Notes: generated from the sequence alone by a model not told the origin. Positions 21,070 to 31,019 are shown, numbered from the stretch's first letter. The stretch is 64,000 bases of DNA from Sporosarcina sp. BI001-red (GCF_003384035.1 NZ_QQAK01000011.1:186001-250000); one strand, 5' to 3'. Made by a program: numbers and translations.

Positions 21070-21109
21070 TTAAAACCCAGGAATCCTGTATCTATAGAAC
21101 AGGACTCCT
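21070..21109 (-). terminator. Weak terminator-like hairpin after radA
   Basis: AGGA-GT-CCTGT pairs with ACAGG-AT-TCCT on the minus strand, followed by GGGTTTT. The T-tract is short, so termination is probably partial. Confidence 0.45.
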
Positions 21110-21142
21110 AAATACACTCAAAAGTTCCTAGCAATCTGGTGC

Positions 21143-22516
21143 CTACTGTGGCAAACAAAGATCGAGCGCATCCCGGACTGTTTCCACTCCGATGACTTGA
21201 ATCCCTTCTGGAAAGTCCCATCCACCAATATTGGAAGCTGGTATAACCGCACGCTCAAATCCAAGTTTAGCGGCCTCACCTACACGCTGTTCGATACGGG
21301 AAACTCGTCGGACTTCACCTGTCAGTCCCACCTCACCCATATAACAATCAGAAGTACGGACTGCAACGTCACGATAACTGGATACAATACTCATGAGAAC
21401 AGCAAGGTCAATCGCAGGTTCGTCGAGCTTCACGCCACCCGCCACTTTAATATACGCATCCTGCGCTTGCAATAGCATTCCCATCCGTTTTTCCAATACC
21501 GCCATCAAAAGTGATATTCGATTTTGGTCTAACCCCGTCGCCATCCGTTTCGGATAGTTGAAACTAGAAGGTGTAACAAGCGCTTGAATTTCCACAAGAA
21601 TCGGTCGTGTCCCTTCCATTGAGGCAACAATGGTTGAACCAGCACCACCTTGAGAACGTTCTTGGATGAACATTTCCGAAGGATTCAAAACTTCTTTCAA
21701 CCCAGCTTGCAGCATTTCAAAAATGGCTATTTCATTTGTTGAGCCGAAGCGATTTTTTACACTACGTAAAATACGATACGTATGATGGCGCTCCCCTTCA
21801 AAATACAGGACGGTATCCACCATGTGTTCAAGCAAACGCGGACCTGCGATTTGTCCGTCCTTAGTGACATGCCCAACCAAGAAGATTGCAATCCCTTGTG
21901 TTTTTGCAATCTTCATTAATTCCGCTGTACATTCCCTTACCTGCGAAACACTTCCTGGAGCAGAGGCAACTTCCGGGTGATGGATGGTTTGAATCGAATC
22001 TACGATGACAAACTTTGGTTTCACATTATCGATTGTAGTGTGAATTAGCGCAAGATCTGTTTCTGCGTATATGTACAACTCATCAGATAACACACCAAGA
22101 CGTTGAGCACGTAGCTTTGTTTGCCGAATCGATTCCTCACCAGATATATATAACACGCGCTGCTGTTGGTTCGCTAAAAGCGCGGATACTTGAAGTAGCA
22201 AGGTAGACTTCCCGATACCTGGGTCTCCGCCGATCAACACGAGCGACCCTGGGACAATTCCTCCTCCTAATACACGGTTCAACTCTTCCATTTCTGTTCG
22301 AATTCTCGGTTCATCCTCTATTGCGACTGCATTGATAGGCATTGCTTTCTGCTTTACAGCGTCAGAATGTTGGAATGCTCCGCGAGGTCCTTTTTGAACG
22401 ATTTCCGTTTCTTCATCCATCGTGTTCCATTCACCACAACCCGGACATCGCCCCATCCACTTAGGAGACTCATATCCGCACGACCTGCACATGAACTTCG
22501 TTTTCTTTTTCGCCAT
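21143..22516 (-). CDS. radA: DNA repair protein RadA
   Basis: A 457-residue RadA/Sms. It has an N-terminal zinc finger ([21 protein letters not shown]), a RecA-like ATPase core with Walker [11 protein letters not shown], the RadA-specific KNRFG motif ([10 protein letters not shown]) and a C-terminal Lon-like domain. It acts in branch migration during recombination. GGAGG precedes the ATG. It belongs to the ctsR operon and is adjacent to clpC. Confidence 0.97.
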   Translation of the reverse strand: MAKKKTKFMCRSCGYESPKWMGRCPGCGEWNTMDEETEIVQKGPRGAFQHSDAVKQKAMPINAVAIEDEPRIRTEMEELNRVLGGGIVPGSLVLIGGDPGIGKSTLLLQVSALLANQQQRVLYISGEESIRQTKLRAQRLGVLSDELYIYAETDLALIHTTIDNVKPKFVIVDSIQTIHHPEVASAPGSVSQVRECTAELMKIAKTQGIAIFLVGHVTKDGQIAGPRLLEHMVDTVLYFEGERHHTYRILRSVKNRFGSTNEIAIFEMLQAGLKEVLNPSEMFIQERSQGGAGSTIVASMEGTRPILVEIQALVTPSSFNYPKRMATGLDQNRISLLMAVLEKRMGMLLQAQDAYIKVAGGVKLDEPAIDLAVLMSIVSSYRDVAVRTSDCYMGEVGLTGEVRRVSRIEQRVGEAAKLGFERAVIPASNIGGWDFPEGIQVIGVETVRDALDLCLPQ

Positions 22517-22598
22517 ATCCTTCCTCCAAACGACGAAGAGGACAGCCCTTCCCTTTTTTTATACCTAGGGATGGACTATCCTATTCCTCTACTTCTTA

Positions 22599-25046
22599 TT
22601 AATTTTCCACCATTTCTTCTTGTTGTGTTTCTACTGTGAAGTCACCGTCTACATAGTCGACCGTTACTTTTCTTCCCGCAAGCGCAGTACCTTTCAACAG
22701 TTCCTCTGAAAGGCGGTCTTCCACGTGCTTCTGAAGTGCGCGACGAAGTGGACGAGCCCCGTATTCAGGATCATATCCTTCATCTGCAATTTTCAACTTC
22801 GCTTCTTGAGTTAATATCAGTTCAATGTCTTGTTCTGCGAGTCGTTTGCTCAACTCATCTGCCATCAACGAAACGATTTGTTGCAACTGCTCTTTCTCAA
22901 GTGAATGGAACACGATCATTTCGTCTACACGGTTCAGGAATTCAGGACGGAAGGCTTTTTTCAGTTCTTCCAACATCTTTTTCTTCATGTCTTCGTAGTC
23001 CTGTTCACCATCTTGAAGATTGAATCCAACGTATTTGTTCTTTCTCAACTCTTGCGCACCTACGTTCGAAGTCATGATAATGACTGTGTTGCGGAAATCG
23101 ACAGTACGACCTTTCGAATCTGTCAAGCGTCCATCTTCCAGTACTTGTAACAGAATGTTGAAGACATCGGGATGCGCTTTTTCAATTTCGTCTAGCAGAA
23201 TCACAGAGTATGGTTTACGACGTACTTTTTCAGTCAACTGTCCGCCTTCTTCATAACCTACGTATCCTGGAGGTGAACCGACTAAACGTGATGTCGTATG
23301 TTTTTCCATGTACTCGGACATATCGATACGGATCATGGAATCCTCGTCACCGAACATCGTTTCAGCAAGGGCTCTTGCAAGTTCGGTTTTACCAACACCA
23401 GTAGGTCCAAGAAAGATGAACGAACCAATTGGACGTTTCGGATCTTTCAATCCTGCTCGTGCACGACGTATTGCCCGGGAAATAGCGGCAACCGCTTCTT
23501 TTTGTCCTACAACACGGTTATGCAGCTCTTCTTCCATGTTCAATAGCTTTGCGGATTCCGTTTCTGCGATTCGGGCAACTGGAATTCCCGTCCACATCGC
23601 TACAACTTCAGCGATATCATTGACAGTTACTTCAGATTCCGTTTTACCTTGTTTTTCTTTCCACTCCGTTTTCGTTGTTTCAAGCTCTTCTTTCATCTTC
23701 TGCTCTTTATCACGATAAGACGCAGCTTTTTCAAATTCTTGACTTTGAACAGCTGCATTTTTCTCTGAACGGATGGCTTCGAGCTTCTTCTCAAGTTCAC
23801 GCAAGTTCGGCGGTGTCGTATAAGAACGCAATCGAACTTTCGAACCAGCTTCATCGATCAAGTCGATCGCTTTGTCAGGTAAGAATCGATCCGAGATGTA
23901 GCGATCGGACATTTTAGCTGCCGCATCAATCGCTTCGTCCGTAATCTTCACACGGTGGTGTGCTTCATAACGATCCCGCAGTCCTTTAATGATTTGAACT
24001 GTCTCATCAACAGATGGTTCATCCACTTGAATTGGTTGGAAACGACGCTCGAGCGCAGCATCTTTTTCAATATACTTTCGGTACTCATCAAGTGTCGTTG
24101 CTCCGATACATTGCAACTCACCACGAGCGAGTGATGGTTTTAAAATATTCGATGCATCGATGGCACCTTCTGCTCCACCAGCACCAATGAGTGTATGCAA
24201 CTCATCAATGAATAGAATAATGTTGCCTGCTTGGCGAATCTCTTCCATCACTTTTTTCATGCGATCTTCAAACTCACCACGGTATTTTGTACCTGCAACG
24301 ACAGTTCCCATGTCTAATGTCATAACACGTTTATCGCGCAAGATTTCAGGGACTTCGTTGTTAACAACTTGCAATGCAAGGCCTTCAGCAATTGCTGTTT
24401 TACCAACACCTGGCTCACCGATTAAAACCGGATTGTTCTTTGTACGACGCGCTAATACTTCGATAACACGTGTAATTTCTTTACCGCGTCCGATTACAGG
24501 GTCGAGCGTCCCTTCACGTGCAATCTCAGTCAAATCTCGTGCTAAGCCATCCAATGTTGGGGTCGCAGCTGTAGCAGAAGCATTTTGACCACTTGCATTT
24601 GCAGCGTCGTTACTTCCAAGCAGTTGCAATACTTGCTGACGCGCTTTGTTCAAGCTGACGCCTGCATTATTGAGTACTCTAGCAGCTACACCTTCTCCTT
24701 CACGGATGAGCGCAAGTAATATGTGTTCTGTTCCGATATACGAATGGCCGAGTTTACGGGATTCATCGACAGAAAGCTCAATAACCTTTTTTGCGCGTGG
24801 TGTGTAATGGACGATTGGCCCCACTTCTTTACTTCCTGTTCCAACGAGAGTTTCTACGCCTGTTTCAATTGTATCGAAGCTTACGCCGATTGCTTCCAGT
24901 GCCTTTGCTGCAATGCCACCGCCTTCGCGGATAAGTCCAAGTAGAATATGTTCTGTTCCAATCGCTTCGTGTTTCAACCGAATGGCTTCTTCTTGAGCGA
25001 GTTGGAGTACTTTTTGTGCACGTTGTGTGAATCGATTAAACATCAT
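22599..25046 (-). CDS. clpC: AAA+ unfoldase ClpC
   Basis: An 815-residue Hsp100 protein. In order: two N-terminal Clp repeats (residues 5-145), AAA-1 with GEPGVGKT, a coiled middle domain with a UVR-like motif ([19 protein letters not shown]), and AAA-2 with GPTGVGKT. The middle domain is the MecA/McsB docking type that defines ClpC. It feeds substrates, including phosphoarginine-tagged proteins, to ClpP. The start [11 protein letters not shown] agrees with B. subtilis; other ATGs lie 2 codons upstream and 1 downstream. It has its own CtsR box and promoter as well as operon read-through. Confidence 0.97.
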   Translation of the reverse strand: MMFNRFTQRAQKVLQLAQEEAIRLKHEAIGTEHILLGLIREGGGIAAKALEAIGVSFDTIETGVETLVGTGSKEVGPIVHYTPRAKKVIELSVDESRKLGHSYIGTEHILLALIREGEGVAARVLNNAGVSLNKARQQVLQLLGSNDAANASGQNASATAATPTLDGLARDLTEIAREGTLDPVIGRGKEITRVIEVLARRTKNNPVLIGEPGVGKTAIAEGLALQVVNNEVPEILRDKRVMTLDMGTVVAGTKYRGEFEDRMKKVMEEIRQAGNIILFIDELHTLIGAGGAEGAIDASNILKPSLARGELQCIGATTLDEYRKYIEKDAALERRFQPIQVDEPSVDETVQIIKGLRDRYEAHHRVKITDEAIDAAAKMSDRYISDRFLPDKAIDLIDEAGSKVRLRSYTTPPNLRELEKKLEAIRSEKNAAVQSQEFEKAASYRDKEQKMKEELETTKTEWKEKQGKTESEVTVNDIAEVVAMWTGIPVARIAETESAKLLNMEEELHNRVVGQKEAVAAISRAIRRARAGLKDPKRPIGSFIFLGPTGVGKTELARALAETMFGDEDSMIRIDMSEYMEKHTTSRLVGSPPGYVGYEEGGQLTEKVRRKPYSVILLDEIEKAHPDVFNILLQVLEDGRLTDSKGRTVDFRNTVIIMTSNVGAQELRKNKYVGFNLQDGEQDYEDMKKKMLEELKKAFRPEFLNRVDEMIVFHSLEKEQLQQIVSLMADELSKRLAEQDIELILTQEAKLKIADEGYDPEYGARPLRRALQKHVEDRLSEELLKGTALAGRKVTVDYVDGDFTVETQQEEMVEN

Positions 25047-25144
25047 TAACATTCCTCTCCTTCTGCAGAGAATAATTTTCATCGTACTACTTCTATCTAT
25101 ATTCTTCCGGGCCGCTAAACAATCGGTTTCCGAGTGAATTGACT

Positions 25145-25161
25145 TTGACCATCTTTGACTA
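25145..25161 (-). promoter_or_regulatory. CtsR operator in front of clpC
   Basis: The minus strand reads AGTCAAA-GAT-GGTCAAA, a perfect match to the CtsR heptad direct repeat with a 3-bp spacer. It lies directly downstream of a -10 box, where a bound repressor would block initiation. Confidence 0.9.
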
Positions 25162-25190
25162 TTATAACGGGTTGGTTAGATGCGCGCAAA
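25162..25190 (-). promoter_or_regulatory. Internal promoter for clpC
   Basis: TTGCGC, a 17-bp spacer and consensus TATAAT on the minus strand, between mcsB and clpC and touching the CtsR operator. Confidence 0.8.
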
Positions 25191-25198
25191 AGAGACGC

Positions 25199-26284
25199 TC
25201 AAGTGTTGTCTTTCTGTTTCTCATCTAATGACGGTCCATTTTTCAACCGTTCTCTGAAAAGTTTAGCACGACTAATATCTAATTCTTCAGACGTAAGCTC
25301 TTCTCCTTCATAATGTTGAAGAAACCCCGACTGCATGAAAATCATCAGCTCATTCAAAATCGTCATATCTACGTCTTCAATCAATTCAAGATCTATGCCG
25401 AGTCGAACGTCTGATAGACATCGTGCCGCTTCTGCGGAAGGGAGCAGCCGCGCATACGAAATCGTTCCAAGTGAACGGAACACTTTATTTTCAAGTGCAA
25501 TTCGTGACTTTTCAAGAAGCAATTCACGGGACCTGCGTTCGTGCGCAATTAATCTAGAGACGATATTTGCAAGTTCCGCTAAAATCTCTTTCTCAGATTT
25601 ACCGAGCGTCAACTGATTGGATACTTGGTACACATTCCCGGGTGCTTCACTGCCTTCCCCATAACTTCCTCTAACCACCATTCCAAGCCGTGAAACCGCT
25701 GGGATGATCCGGTTAATTTGTCGGGTAATCGTAAGCGCCGGTAAATGGAGCATGACAGACGCCCGCATTCCTGTTCCCGTATTCGATGGACAGCTTGTGA
25801 GATATCCAAACTCTTCATCAAATGCATAGGGAAGTTTCTTTTCCAGTGCACTATCGGTTTCATTTGCCTTTTGATAGGCACTTTCGAGCTGTAAGCCCGG
25901 ATAAATGCACTGGATTCGTAAGTGATCTTCTTCATTGACCATAACGCTGATTGTTTCATCTTCAGAGAGGAATACCGAACCGAATTGCTCAGCATCTGCC
26001 AGCTGCGGGCTGATCAAGTGTTTTTCAACAAGCACTTGACGGTCCAGTTGAGATAATTCTTTCATTCTCGTATAGGAATACCCTTTTTCATCCGTGCTAA
26101 GCAATGCTTCTGAAACAATTTTACCGACTTCTTCAGCCTGCTCATCAGAAAAGGCAATAGGGAAACGAAATTCACGAATGTTACGGGCCAGTCGAATCCG
26201 AGTCGACATCACAATATCGGAATGTTCGCCATGGGGCACCATCCAGCCTGTGACAGCGTTCTGCATAAACCGATTATTCCCCAT
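25199..26284 (-). CDS. mcsB: Protein-arginine kinase McsB
   Basis: A 361-residue phosphagen-kinase-fold enzyme that phosphorylates arginines on proteins and marks them for ClpCP. STRIRLARNIREF, CPSNTGTGMRASVMLHLPAL (catalytic-loop cysteine) and VVRGSYGEGSEA are typical of McsB. The ATG has AAGGGGG 8 nt upstream and lies 11 nt inside the end of mcsA, so the genes are coupled. A GTG two codons earlier is within the ribosome-binding region. Confidence 0.95.
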   Translation of the reverse strand: MGNNRFMQNAVTGWMVPHGEHSDIVMSTRIRLARNIREFRFPIAFSDEQAEEVGKIVSEALLSTDEKGYSYTRMKELSQLDRQVLVEKHLISPQLADAEQFGSVFLSEDETISVMVNEEDHLRIQCIYPGLQLESAYQKANETDSALEKKLPYAFDEEFGYLTSCPSNTGTGMRASVMLHLPALTITRQINRIIPAVSRLGMVVRGSYGEGSEAPGNVYQVSNQLTLGKSEKEILAELANIVSRLIAHERRSRELLLEKSRIALENKVFRSLGTISYARLLPSAEAARCLSDVRLGIDLELIEDVDMTILNELMIFMQSGFLQHYEGEELTSEELDISRAKLFRERLKNGPSLDEKQKDNT

Positions 26285-26828
26285 GTGCACTTCCCCCTTC
26301 CTCTATTTCCTTAGCGAGTTTCTGCTTCCAGTCTTTTATTTCATCTCGCAGCACAGCAGCCTGTTCAAACTGTTCTTCTTGAATCGTTTCTTGCATAGTG
26401 GCTCGAAGCTCTTCGATTTTCTTTTTAATGGTCATCTTTTCATTGAAAGACGCTGGGATTTTACCTTTGTGGATTGTATTTCCATTATGCAATTTCCCGA
26501 ATACTTTGGGCAGTCGCTCACGGAACGTTTCATAACATGTTGGACATCCGAACTTCCCGATTTCTAAAAAACGATGGAAGGTTAGACCACACTCTGGACA
26601 TTCAGGCATTGTCTGAACCTCTCGCGTTTGCTGTTGTAGCGCTTCACTTCCACTTAGCCATTGAGACAAAAATTGTTGAATGGACATCGGCTCCTGATTT
26701 GGGCTGATTGAAAACGTTTGTAAGTTAAATGCGCATTTCTCACACAAATTCCGCTCAATCGACCCAGTTGGTGTATCTTGCATTAAGATTACGGAAGCTT
26801 GACGTTCTTTACAGTTTTCACAAAGCAT
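26274..26828 (-). CDS. mcsA: McsA, activator of the McsB kinase
   Basis: A 184-residue protein with four CxxC motifs (CENC, CEKC, CPEC, CPTC) likely to bind zinc, followed by a UVR domain at the C-terminus (EQFEQAAVLRDEIKDWKQKL). In Bacillus it activates McsB and helps control CtsR. The ATG is preceded by GGGGTGG. It stands second in the ctsR-mcsA-mcsB-clpC operon. Confidence 0.93.
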   Translation of the reverse strand: MLCENCKERQASVILMQDTPTGSIERNLCEKCAFNLQTFSISPNQEPMSIQQFLSQWLSGSEALQQQTREVQTMPECPECGLTFHRFLEIGKFGCPTCYETFRERLPKVFGKLHNGNTIHKGKIPASFNEKMTIKKKIEELRATMQETIQEEQFEQAAVLRDEIKDWKQKLAKEIEEGGSAHGE

Positions 26829-26859
26829 GTATTACCACCCCATCGTTTTAGATAACTAG

Positions 26860-27330
26860 TCACTCCGATTGTTCGTATAGGAGCGAGAATAACATTGCCT
26901 GCAAGATTCGTGCACGGATTATATCCCGCTCAGGTAACGGATAATTGAGGACAGTCGGCTCAACAGCCGCAAGCATTAAACCCGCTTCCCTTTTGGAAAT
27001 TACTTGCTCCGCAATCAATCGATAGATCACATCTTCTGCCATTGTGTACGAAGCGCCTTGCTGTACGCTTTCCAATACGTGATCTAACAATTCCTTACGC
27101 GAATTCGTTTGAACTCGATAAATACGGATGTACCCCCCGCCCCCACGTTTAGATTCCACGGCGTAGCCCCGTTCCAATGTGAAGCGTGTTTTAATGACAT
27201 AATTGATCTGCGAAGGAACACATTGAAACTTTTCCGCCACTTCGTTGCGCTTGATTTCCACGATTCCATTATCCTCATGTTCGATAATCGTTTTTAAATA
27301 CCCTTCTATGATGTCGGAAATATTACGCAT
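26860..27330 (-). CDS. ctsR: Class III heat-shock repressor CtsR
   Basis: A 156-residue repressor. The N-terminal winged helix (residues 1-70) includes the beta-wing with the glycine-rich RGGGGYIRI, the thermosensor of the family; the C-terminal domain is the McsB/ClpC target. It represses clp genes through AGTCAAA repeats. Two such operators are visible nearby, one before ctsR itself, so it is autoregulated. Confidence 0.96.
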   Translation of the reverse strand: MRNISDIIEGYLKTIIEHEDNGIVEIKRNEVAEKFQCVPSQINYVIKTRFTLERGYAVESKRGGGGYIRIYRVQTNSRKELLDHVLESVQQGASYTMAEDVIYRLIAEQVISKREAGLMLAAVEPTVLNYPLPERDIIRARILQAMLFSLLYEQSE

Positions 27331-27369
27331 CCTCTCACCTCTTTTATTGGCACAGTCATGATTGTTGAC

Positions 27370-27386
27370 TTTGACTATCTTTGACT
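27370..27386 (-). promoter_or_regulatory. CtsR operator in front of ctsR
   Basis: The minus strand reads AGTCAAA-GAT-AGTCAAA, followed by a further GTCAA half-repeat. It is placed just downstream of a -10 box. Confidence 0.92.
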
Positions 27387-27388
27387 TA

Positions 27389-27418
27389 ATTGTAACGTAT
27401 TAAACAATAGGCACGCAA
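27389..27418 (-). promoter_or_regulatory. Promoter of the ctsR operon
   Basis: TTGCGT, an 18-bp spacer and TACAAT on the minus strand, immediately upstream of the CtsR operator. Confidence 0.65.
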
Positions 27419-27608
27419 GAAATTTGCCAACCGGCTATATAAAGGAGAAAAAAGTAAAATAGTTGAACATTTTATGTTTAGTATGTTTATAATAGAGGTA
27501 TAGAATGAAGTCGAGGATTTTTTTCTGACCTCTTTTTTCCTCTCCCTGCGTTTGACCCCCAAACAAAAAGCTCCGGGTACACCCATACCGACGGAGGAGA
27601 TTAAATTT

Positions 27609-28196
27609 ATGAATTGGTACGAGAAACTAAGTGAGTACTTTCCGATCGAAGAAATGAAGTCAAAAGAGCATATGGACGCGTTATTAAAGGATAAACATAA
27701 TGTTTATCGCAAAGACGAAGGTCCAAAACACGTGCTCATGTACGTTGAAACAGAATCGTTTGTGTTTGTCGATTATTTGTTTGTTTCTTCAGCTTCGCGA
27801 GGTGAAGGTCTTGGTAAAAAGCTACTGACACAGCTAAAGGAAAAGGGTAAGCCCATTTTGTTAGAAGTGGAACCGGTCAATTACGAAGATACGGACACTG
27901 GAAAACGGCTACGGTTCTATGCTCGTGAAAATTTCCATCATGCATCCCGCATCGGGTATAGCCGCCGTTCGCTCGCTACAGGAGAACAAACTGACCTCGA
28001 AATCCTTTACTGGTCTCCTGAAGATGCAGAAGAAGAAACGGTATATGATGCTATGAAGATGACGTATGAGGAAATCCATACGTATAAGGATGATGAATTT
28101 TACGGTGAATCATACGACCCGATAGAAAAAGTATTGACATTCCGTACAGAAGGTAAAACAAATATCCTGAAACCTTTTGTAACAGTGAGTGCTTAA
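27609..28196 (+). CDS. yjbC: GNAT-family acetyltransferase, YjbC-like
   Basis: A 195-residue protein with a GNAT core (FVDYLFVSSASRGEGLGKKLL: the RGEGLGKK stretch is the acetyl-CoA loop). N-terminus MNWYEKLSEYFPIEEMKS resembles B. subtilis YjbC, which neighbours spx there. Substrate unknown. The ATG is chosen because GGAGGAG lies about 10 nt upstream; the in-frame upstream extension has no homology. It is divergent from ctsR. A TATAAT box near 27490 is a plausible -10, but no well-spaced -35 is clear. Confidence 0.8.
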   Translation: MNWYEKLSEYFPIEEMKSKEHMDALLKDKHNVYRKDEGPKHVLMYVETESFVFVDYLFVSSASRGEGLGKKLLTQLKEKGKPILLEVEPVNYEDTDTGKRLRFYARENFHHASRIGYSRRSLATGEQTDLEILYWSPEDAEEETVYDAMKMTYEEIHTYKDDEFYGESYDPIEKVLTFRTEGKTNILKPFVTVSA

Positions 28197-28218
28197 TTGA
28201 CAATCGTCCATCACTAAA

Positions 28219-28260
28219 ACAACAAAAGCGGAAGCCATCTAATTGGCTTCCGCTTTTGTT
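28219..28260. terminator. Bidirectional terminator
   Basis: A 16-bp perfect stem (AACAAAAGCGGAAGCC with its complement) with an 8-nt loop between two convergent genes; T-rich on both strands. Confidence 0.9.
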
Positions 28261-28281
28261 ATGATTTTTAAACCTAACTCA

Positions 28282-29970
28282 CTATTCTGTGAGCGAGACA
28301 TTTGTGAGTTCCTTGACAGGAAGGAATAGCTCCCCTGTTTCTACATACGTAATCGATAATTTGTCACCATCTTGGATGTAAACCGCTTCCGGAATCGTTT
28401 CAGACGAAACGAGGAAGTTCCGGCCGTCTTCTGATTTTACAGAAACCAAGGTATAGTCACCTGCCCGCTCTTTATAGACACGTTTGACAGTGATCGCCGC
28501 CTTCGTTTCTTCAGCTTCCGAGCTGCCATTCACAGAACTCCCTCCGCGTTGCAATGCTGTTTTATACAGTTTCAGTGCATCATTCGGGGAGTTGCCAAAC
28601 ACCGATATTTCCGGATTCGCAGCAGATACAATGAAGTAGTTTTGCAGGAAACCATTCGAATCTAGCACGGGGGTCAACCAGCTTGCTTCCCCATAAAAGT
28701 TATAAAGGACAGGCATTTCGCCCGACCATTTTTTCTCGATGAACTTCTTTTCGATAATTTGCAAGGCACCTTGAGAGTCCATGTATGATTCCTCGAGGTC
28801 CCCCGTGTAATACGTTGCTTCGCCAGTACGCCCATCTGTCAGCGCATAGCCAAGCATGGAATCTACGCCTTCTTTCGGACTTGTAAAGTCAGTGAAATAA
28901 TACATACGTCCATTTTCATCAAAAATCGGGCTGACGTTTGCTTCCGTTCCTTCATCGGACGGTAGTTTGACATCTTTTTTGCCGACAATTGAGTTCCAGA
29001 AGCCATGAACATACTTTCCGAAATAGCTGTTTTGCAAACTGACGGCTTCAGGCGAGACAGCCCCGTCAATATAGTCTGGGATATCCCGAAGTGCAAACTT
29101 CTCAACTGCTCCGGTCGTCGGATCCGTCATGACAATTCCTTTCACGTCAAATCCGTTGCGAGCTGTGATGAACTCTCCGTAAGAACGGATGTAGTGAGGG
29201 TTGCCTTCGTCGTCGATTTCCAATTGAACGTCTCCATAAAAAATCAGTTCAGGAAATTGTAAACGCATATGACGGTCCACCTGTTTGTTGAAGTAAGATG
29301 TCTCTGTGTACGCCATCTCCGATGATACAAACTTAGGATTATCCGCAGAGTCCGTTGCACTCATGCGGAAGTAGCCAGGCGTTGTCTTTCCATTCCACCA
29401 TTTGAAAAACCCAGAGAATTCGACTGGAGCAATATATACATAGTCATCTTTCACCTTTTGAATTTGTAGATGACCTAAGTCGTAATAACTTGTATTCGGA
29501 ACTTGCCCGAATGCTTTTTTCATTTTATTGCGCGCAAATTTTGGCGGTACACTGGCAGGCGTCTGAGTTTCGTCAAATGCCTCGATTTCAACTTGCTGAT
29601 CCATTTCAACTGCTTTGAATTTAGTATTCGCATTTAATAGAGGCGCAGATAAGATGTAAATACCCGCGAGCACTGCGAGTACTGCCACAACGATTTTGAC
29701 TTTCCGATAAATACCTCCGTCTAAAATAGCTCCTAATACCGCTGCTGCGAGTAACAGGACCCATATAGAAGACCAATGCTGGTCCAGATTAGTTGTGTAA
29801 TAAAAAATAGCTGTTCCGATCGAAATCACTACAGCAGCACTGATTAGAGCGGGCGCCCTGAAGTCGGATTTGCTTTCTTTTTCTTCGCCAGCGAATTTCT
29901 TGTACAGCGGCACCGACAGCAAGGATGCCACGATACCTGCAATAAGAGAGAATATGAGTAAGTGAATCAT
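28282..29970 (-). CDS. Membrane protein with large extracytoplasmic domain, function unknown
   Basis: A 562-residue protein I cannot assign. About four hydrophobic segments occupy residues 1-20, 42-60, 68-86 and 92-112. A soluble region of about 450 residues follows, with no cysteine-based or nucleotide-binding motif that I recognise. It ends with a possible small beta domain (residues 490-555). Topology suggests that the large part faces outside. It looks intact, with composition like its neighbours, and it stands alone between two terminators. Confidence 0.75.
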   Translation of the reverse strand: MIHLLIFSLIAGIVASLLSVPLYKKFAGEEKESKSDFRAPALISAAVVISIGTAIFYYTTNLDQHWSSIWVLLLAAAVLGAILDGGIYRKVKIVVAVLAVLAGIYILSAPLLNANTKFKAVEMDQQVEIEAFDETQTPASVPPKFARNKMKKAFGQVPNTSYYDLGHLQIQKVKDDYVYIAPVEFSGFFKWWNGKTTPGYFRMSATDSADNPKFVSSEMAYTETSYFNKQVDRHMRLQFPELIFYGDVQLEIDDEGNPHYIRSYGEFITARNGFDVKGIVMTDPTTGAVEKFALRDIPDYIDGAVSPEAVSLQNSYFGKYVHGFWNSIVGKKDVKLPSDEGTEANVSPIFDENGRMYYFTDFTSPKEGVDSMLGYALTDGRTGEATYYTGDLEESYMDSQGALQIIEKKFIEKKWSGEMPVLYNFYGEASWLTPVLDSNGFLQNYFIVSAANPEISVFGNSPNDALKLYKTALQRGGSSVNGSSEAEETKAAITVKRVYKERAGDYTLVSVKSEDGRNFLVSSETIPEAVYIQDGDKLSITYVETGELFLPVKELTNVSLTE

Positions 29971-30058
29971 AGAGTAGCCTTCCTTCCGTTTGTTGAGTAC
30001 TTACTCTTGTATACGAATAGGATAGGCAAAATGTTTCAGCTGTATAAGTTTAAACATA

Positions 30059-30090
30059 GAAAAACAGGCTACTCTTTTAAAGAGAAGCCT
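30059..30090 (-). terminator. Terminator after bioY
   Basis: AGGCTtCTCTTT and AAGAGtAGCCT form a hairpin followed by GTTTTTC on the minus strand, 10 nt beyond the bioY stop. Confidence 0.8.
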
Positions 30091-30100
30091 ACTTGGTTTA

Positions 30101-30709
30101 TTAAATAGAGCGACGCGTTCTAAGAATGCGTACCATTCGATGGCCGAATACTCCTGCAAATACAGAAAGAATAATGTCTTTAGGTAACGGTGGCACCATC
30201 CAAATCCACGCCATTTTATATGTAAACGCATCCGGTGCCGCTGCCCATAGTTTGTATGCAACAAACATCCAGTTTGTCCCGATAACATAATTGAAGAAGC
30301 ACCCGACAAGTGCTGCAACGACGAATCCTGTAACAGTGCTATTCTTTTCTGCAATCTTCCCCACAACGTAGGCGACGACAATAAATGATAAAACAAATCC
30401 GAACAACGGGCTGACAATTTCACCGAAACCTCCACTAAATTTCGCAAATACGGGTGCACCTGCAAGTCCTATTGCCATATATACAGTCATTGAGACCGCA
30501 CCATATCGGCTTCCAAGCAGCAATCCTGCTAAAACCGCAAAAAACGTTTGCAATGTAATCGGCACACCACTAACTGATAAAGCTGGTAGGAAATATGTAA
30601 TATTCGCTCCGATCATCATCAACGCAGCAAACATCGCTGAATAGACGAGTCCAAGCGTTCCGATCATCGTCTTCGACCGATTTGGTTTCATGGTTGCAGT
30701 TGTCCCCAT
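30101..30709 (-). CDS. bioY: Biotin transporter substrate-binding subunit BioY
   Basis: A 202-residue ECF-type S component with about six membrane helices. The family signature is GVPITLQTFFAVLAGLLLG followed by GSRYGAVSMTVYMAIGLAG, and GGFGEIVSPLFGFVLSF is also typical. It binds biotin and uses a shared EcfAA'T module encoded elsewhere. The ATG three codons into the frame is chosen because AAGGAG lies 8 nt upstream. A BirA-type operator overlaps its promoter, which fits a biotin transporter. Confidence 0.95.
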   Translation of the reverse strand: MGTTATMKPNRSKTMIGTLGLVYSAMFAALMMIGANITYFLPALSVSGVPITLQTFFAVLAGLLLGSRYGAVSMTVYMAIGLAGAPVFAKFSGGFGEIVSPLFGFVLSFIVVAYVVGKIAEKNSTVTGFVVAALVGCFFNYVIGTNWMFVAYKLWAAAPDAFTYKMAWIWMVPPLPKDIILSVFAGVFGHRMVRILRTRRSI

Positions 30710-30738
30710 TTGTACCACTCCTTTTACTATATAGTTAT

Positions 30739-30767
30739 AGGATAAAAGGAATGATTCAATGTGTCAA
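30739..30767 (-). promoter_or_regulatory. Promoter of bioY
   Basis: Consensus TTGACA, a 17-bp spacer and TATCCT on the minus strand. Confidence 0.75.
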
Positions 30768-30791
30768 CCTGATTTTACTTATAGTTAACTC
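30761..30791 (-). promoter_or_regulatory. BirA (biotin repressor) operator
   Basis: An inverted repeat GAGTTAAC-N15-GTTGACAC resembles the Firmicutes BirA box (GTTAAC-type arms about 15 bp apart). It covers the -35 of the bioY promoter, so binding would repress. Confidence 0.75.
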
Positions 30792-30833
30792 AAATTTAAG
30801 CAATTTTAAAACTGACAGCTGATTTCTGTCAGT

Positions 30834-31019
30834 TTATCGTCTTTCCCCTTCATTTTTCGGAAATAGAAAAAATGAAATGACACCACTCAAAACCATTGCG
30901 CCAAGTGTTATATAAAAACGATTCATAACCGGTACATCTGTAAAGTTTTTGTTGAGCATAACCCAGGCAACTCCACCGACTAATAACACCATCGGGATAA
31001 CAAATTTAAACGCCCTCAT
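30834..31019 (-). CDS. Small two-span membrane protein, unknown
   Basis: A 61-residue protein with two hydrophobic segments (about residues 4-20 and 34-53) and a short charged tail (KNEGERR). I do not recognise a family. The ATG of MRAFKF has AAAGGGG 6 nt upstream. Longer in-frame extension lacks a ribosome-binding site. Confidence 0.7.
   Translation of the reverse strand: MRAFKFVIPMVLLVGGVAWVMLNKNFTDVPVMNRFYITLGAMVLSGVISFFLFPKNEGERR

Noticed and set aside
29971..30058. Sigma-B-like GTTTAA near 30050 on the minus strand
   Set aside because: No GGGTAT-type -10 at the needed spacing.
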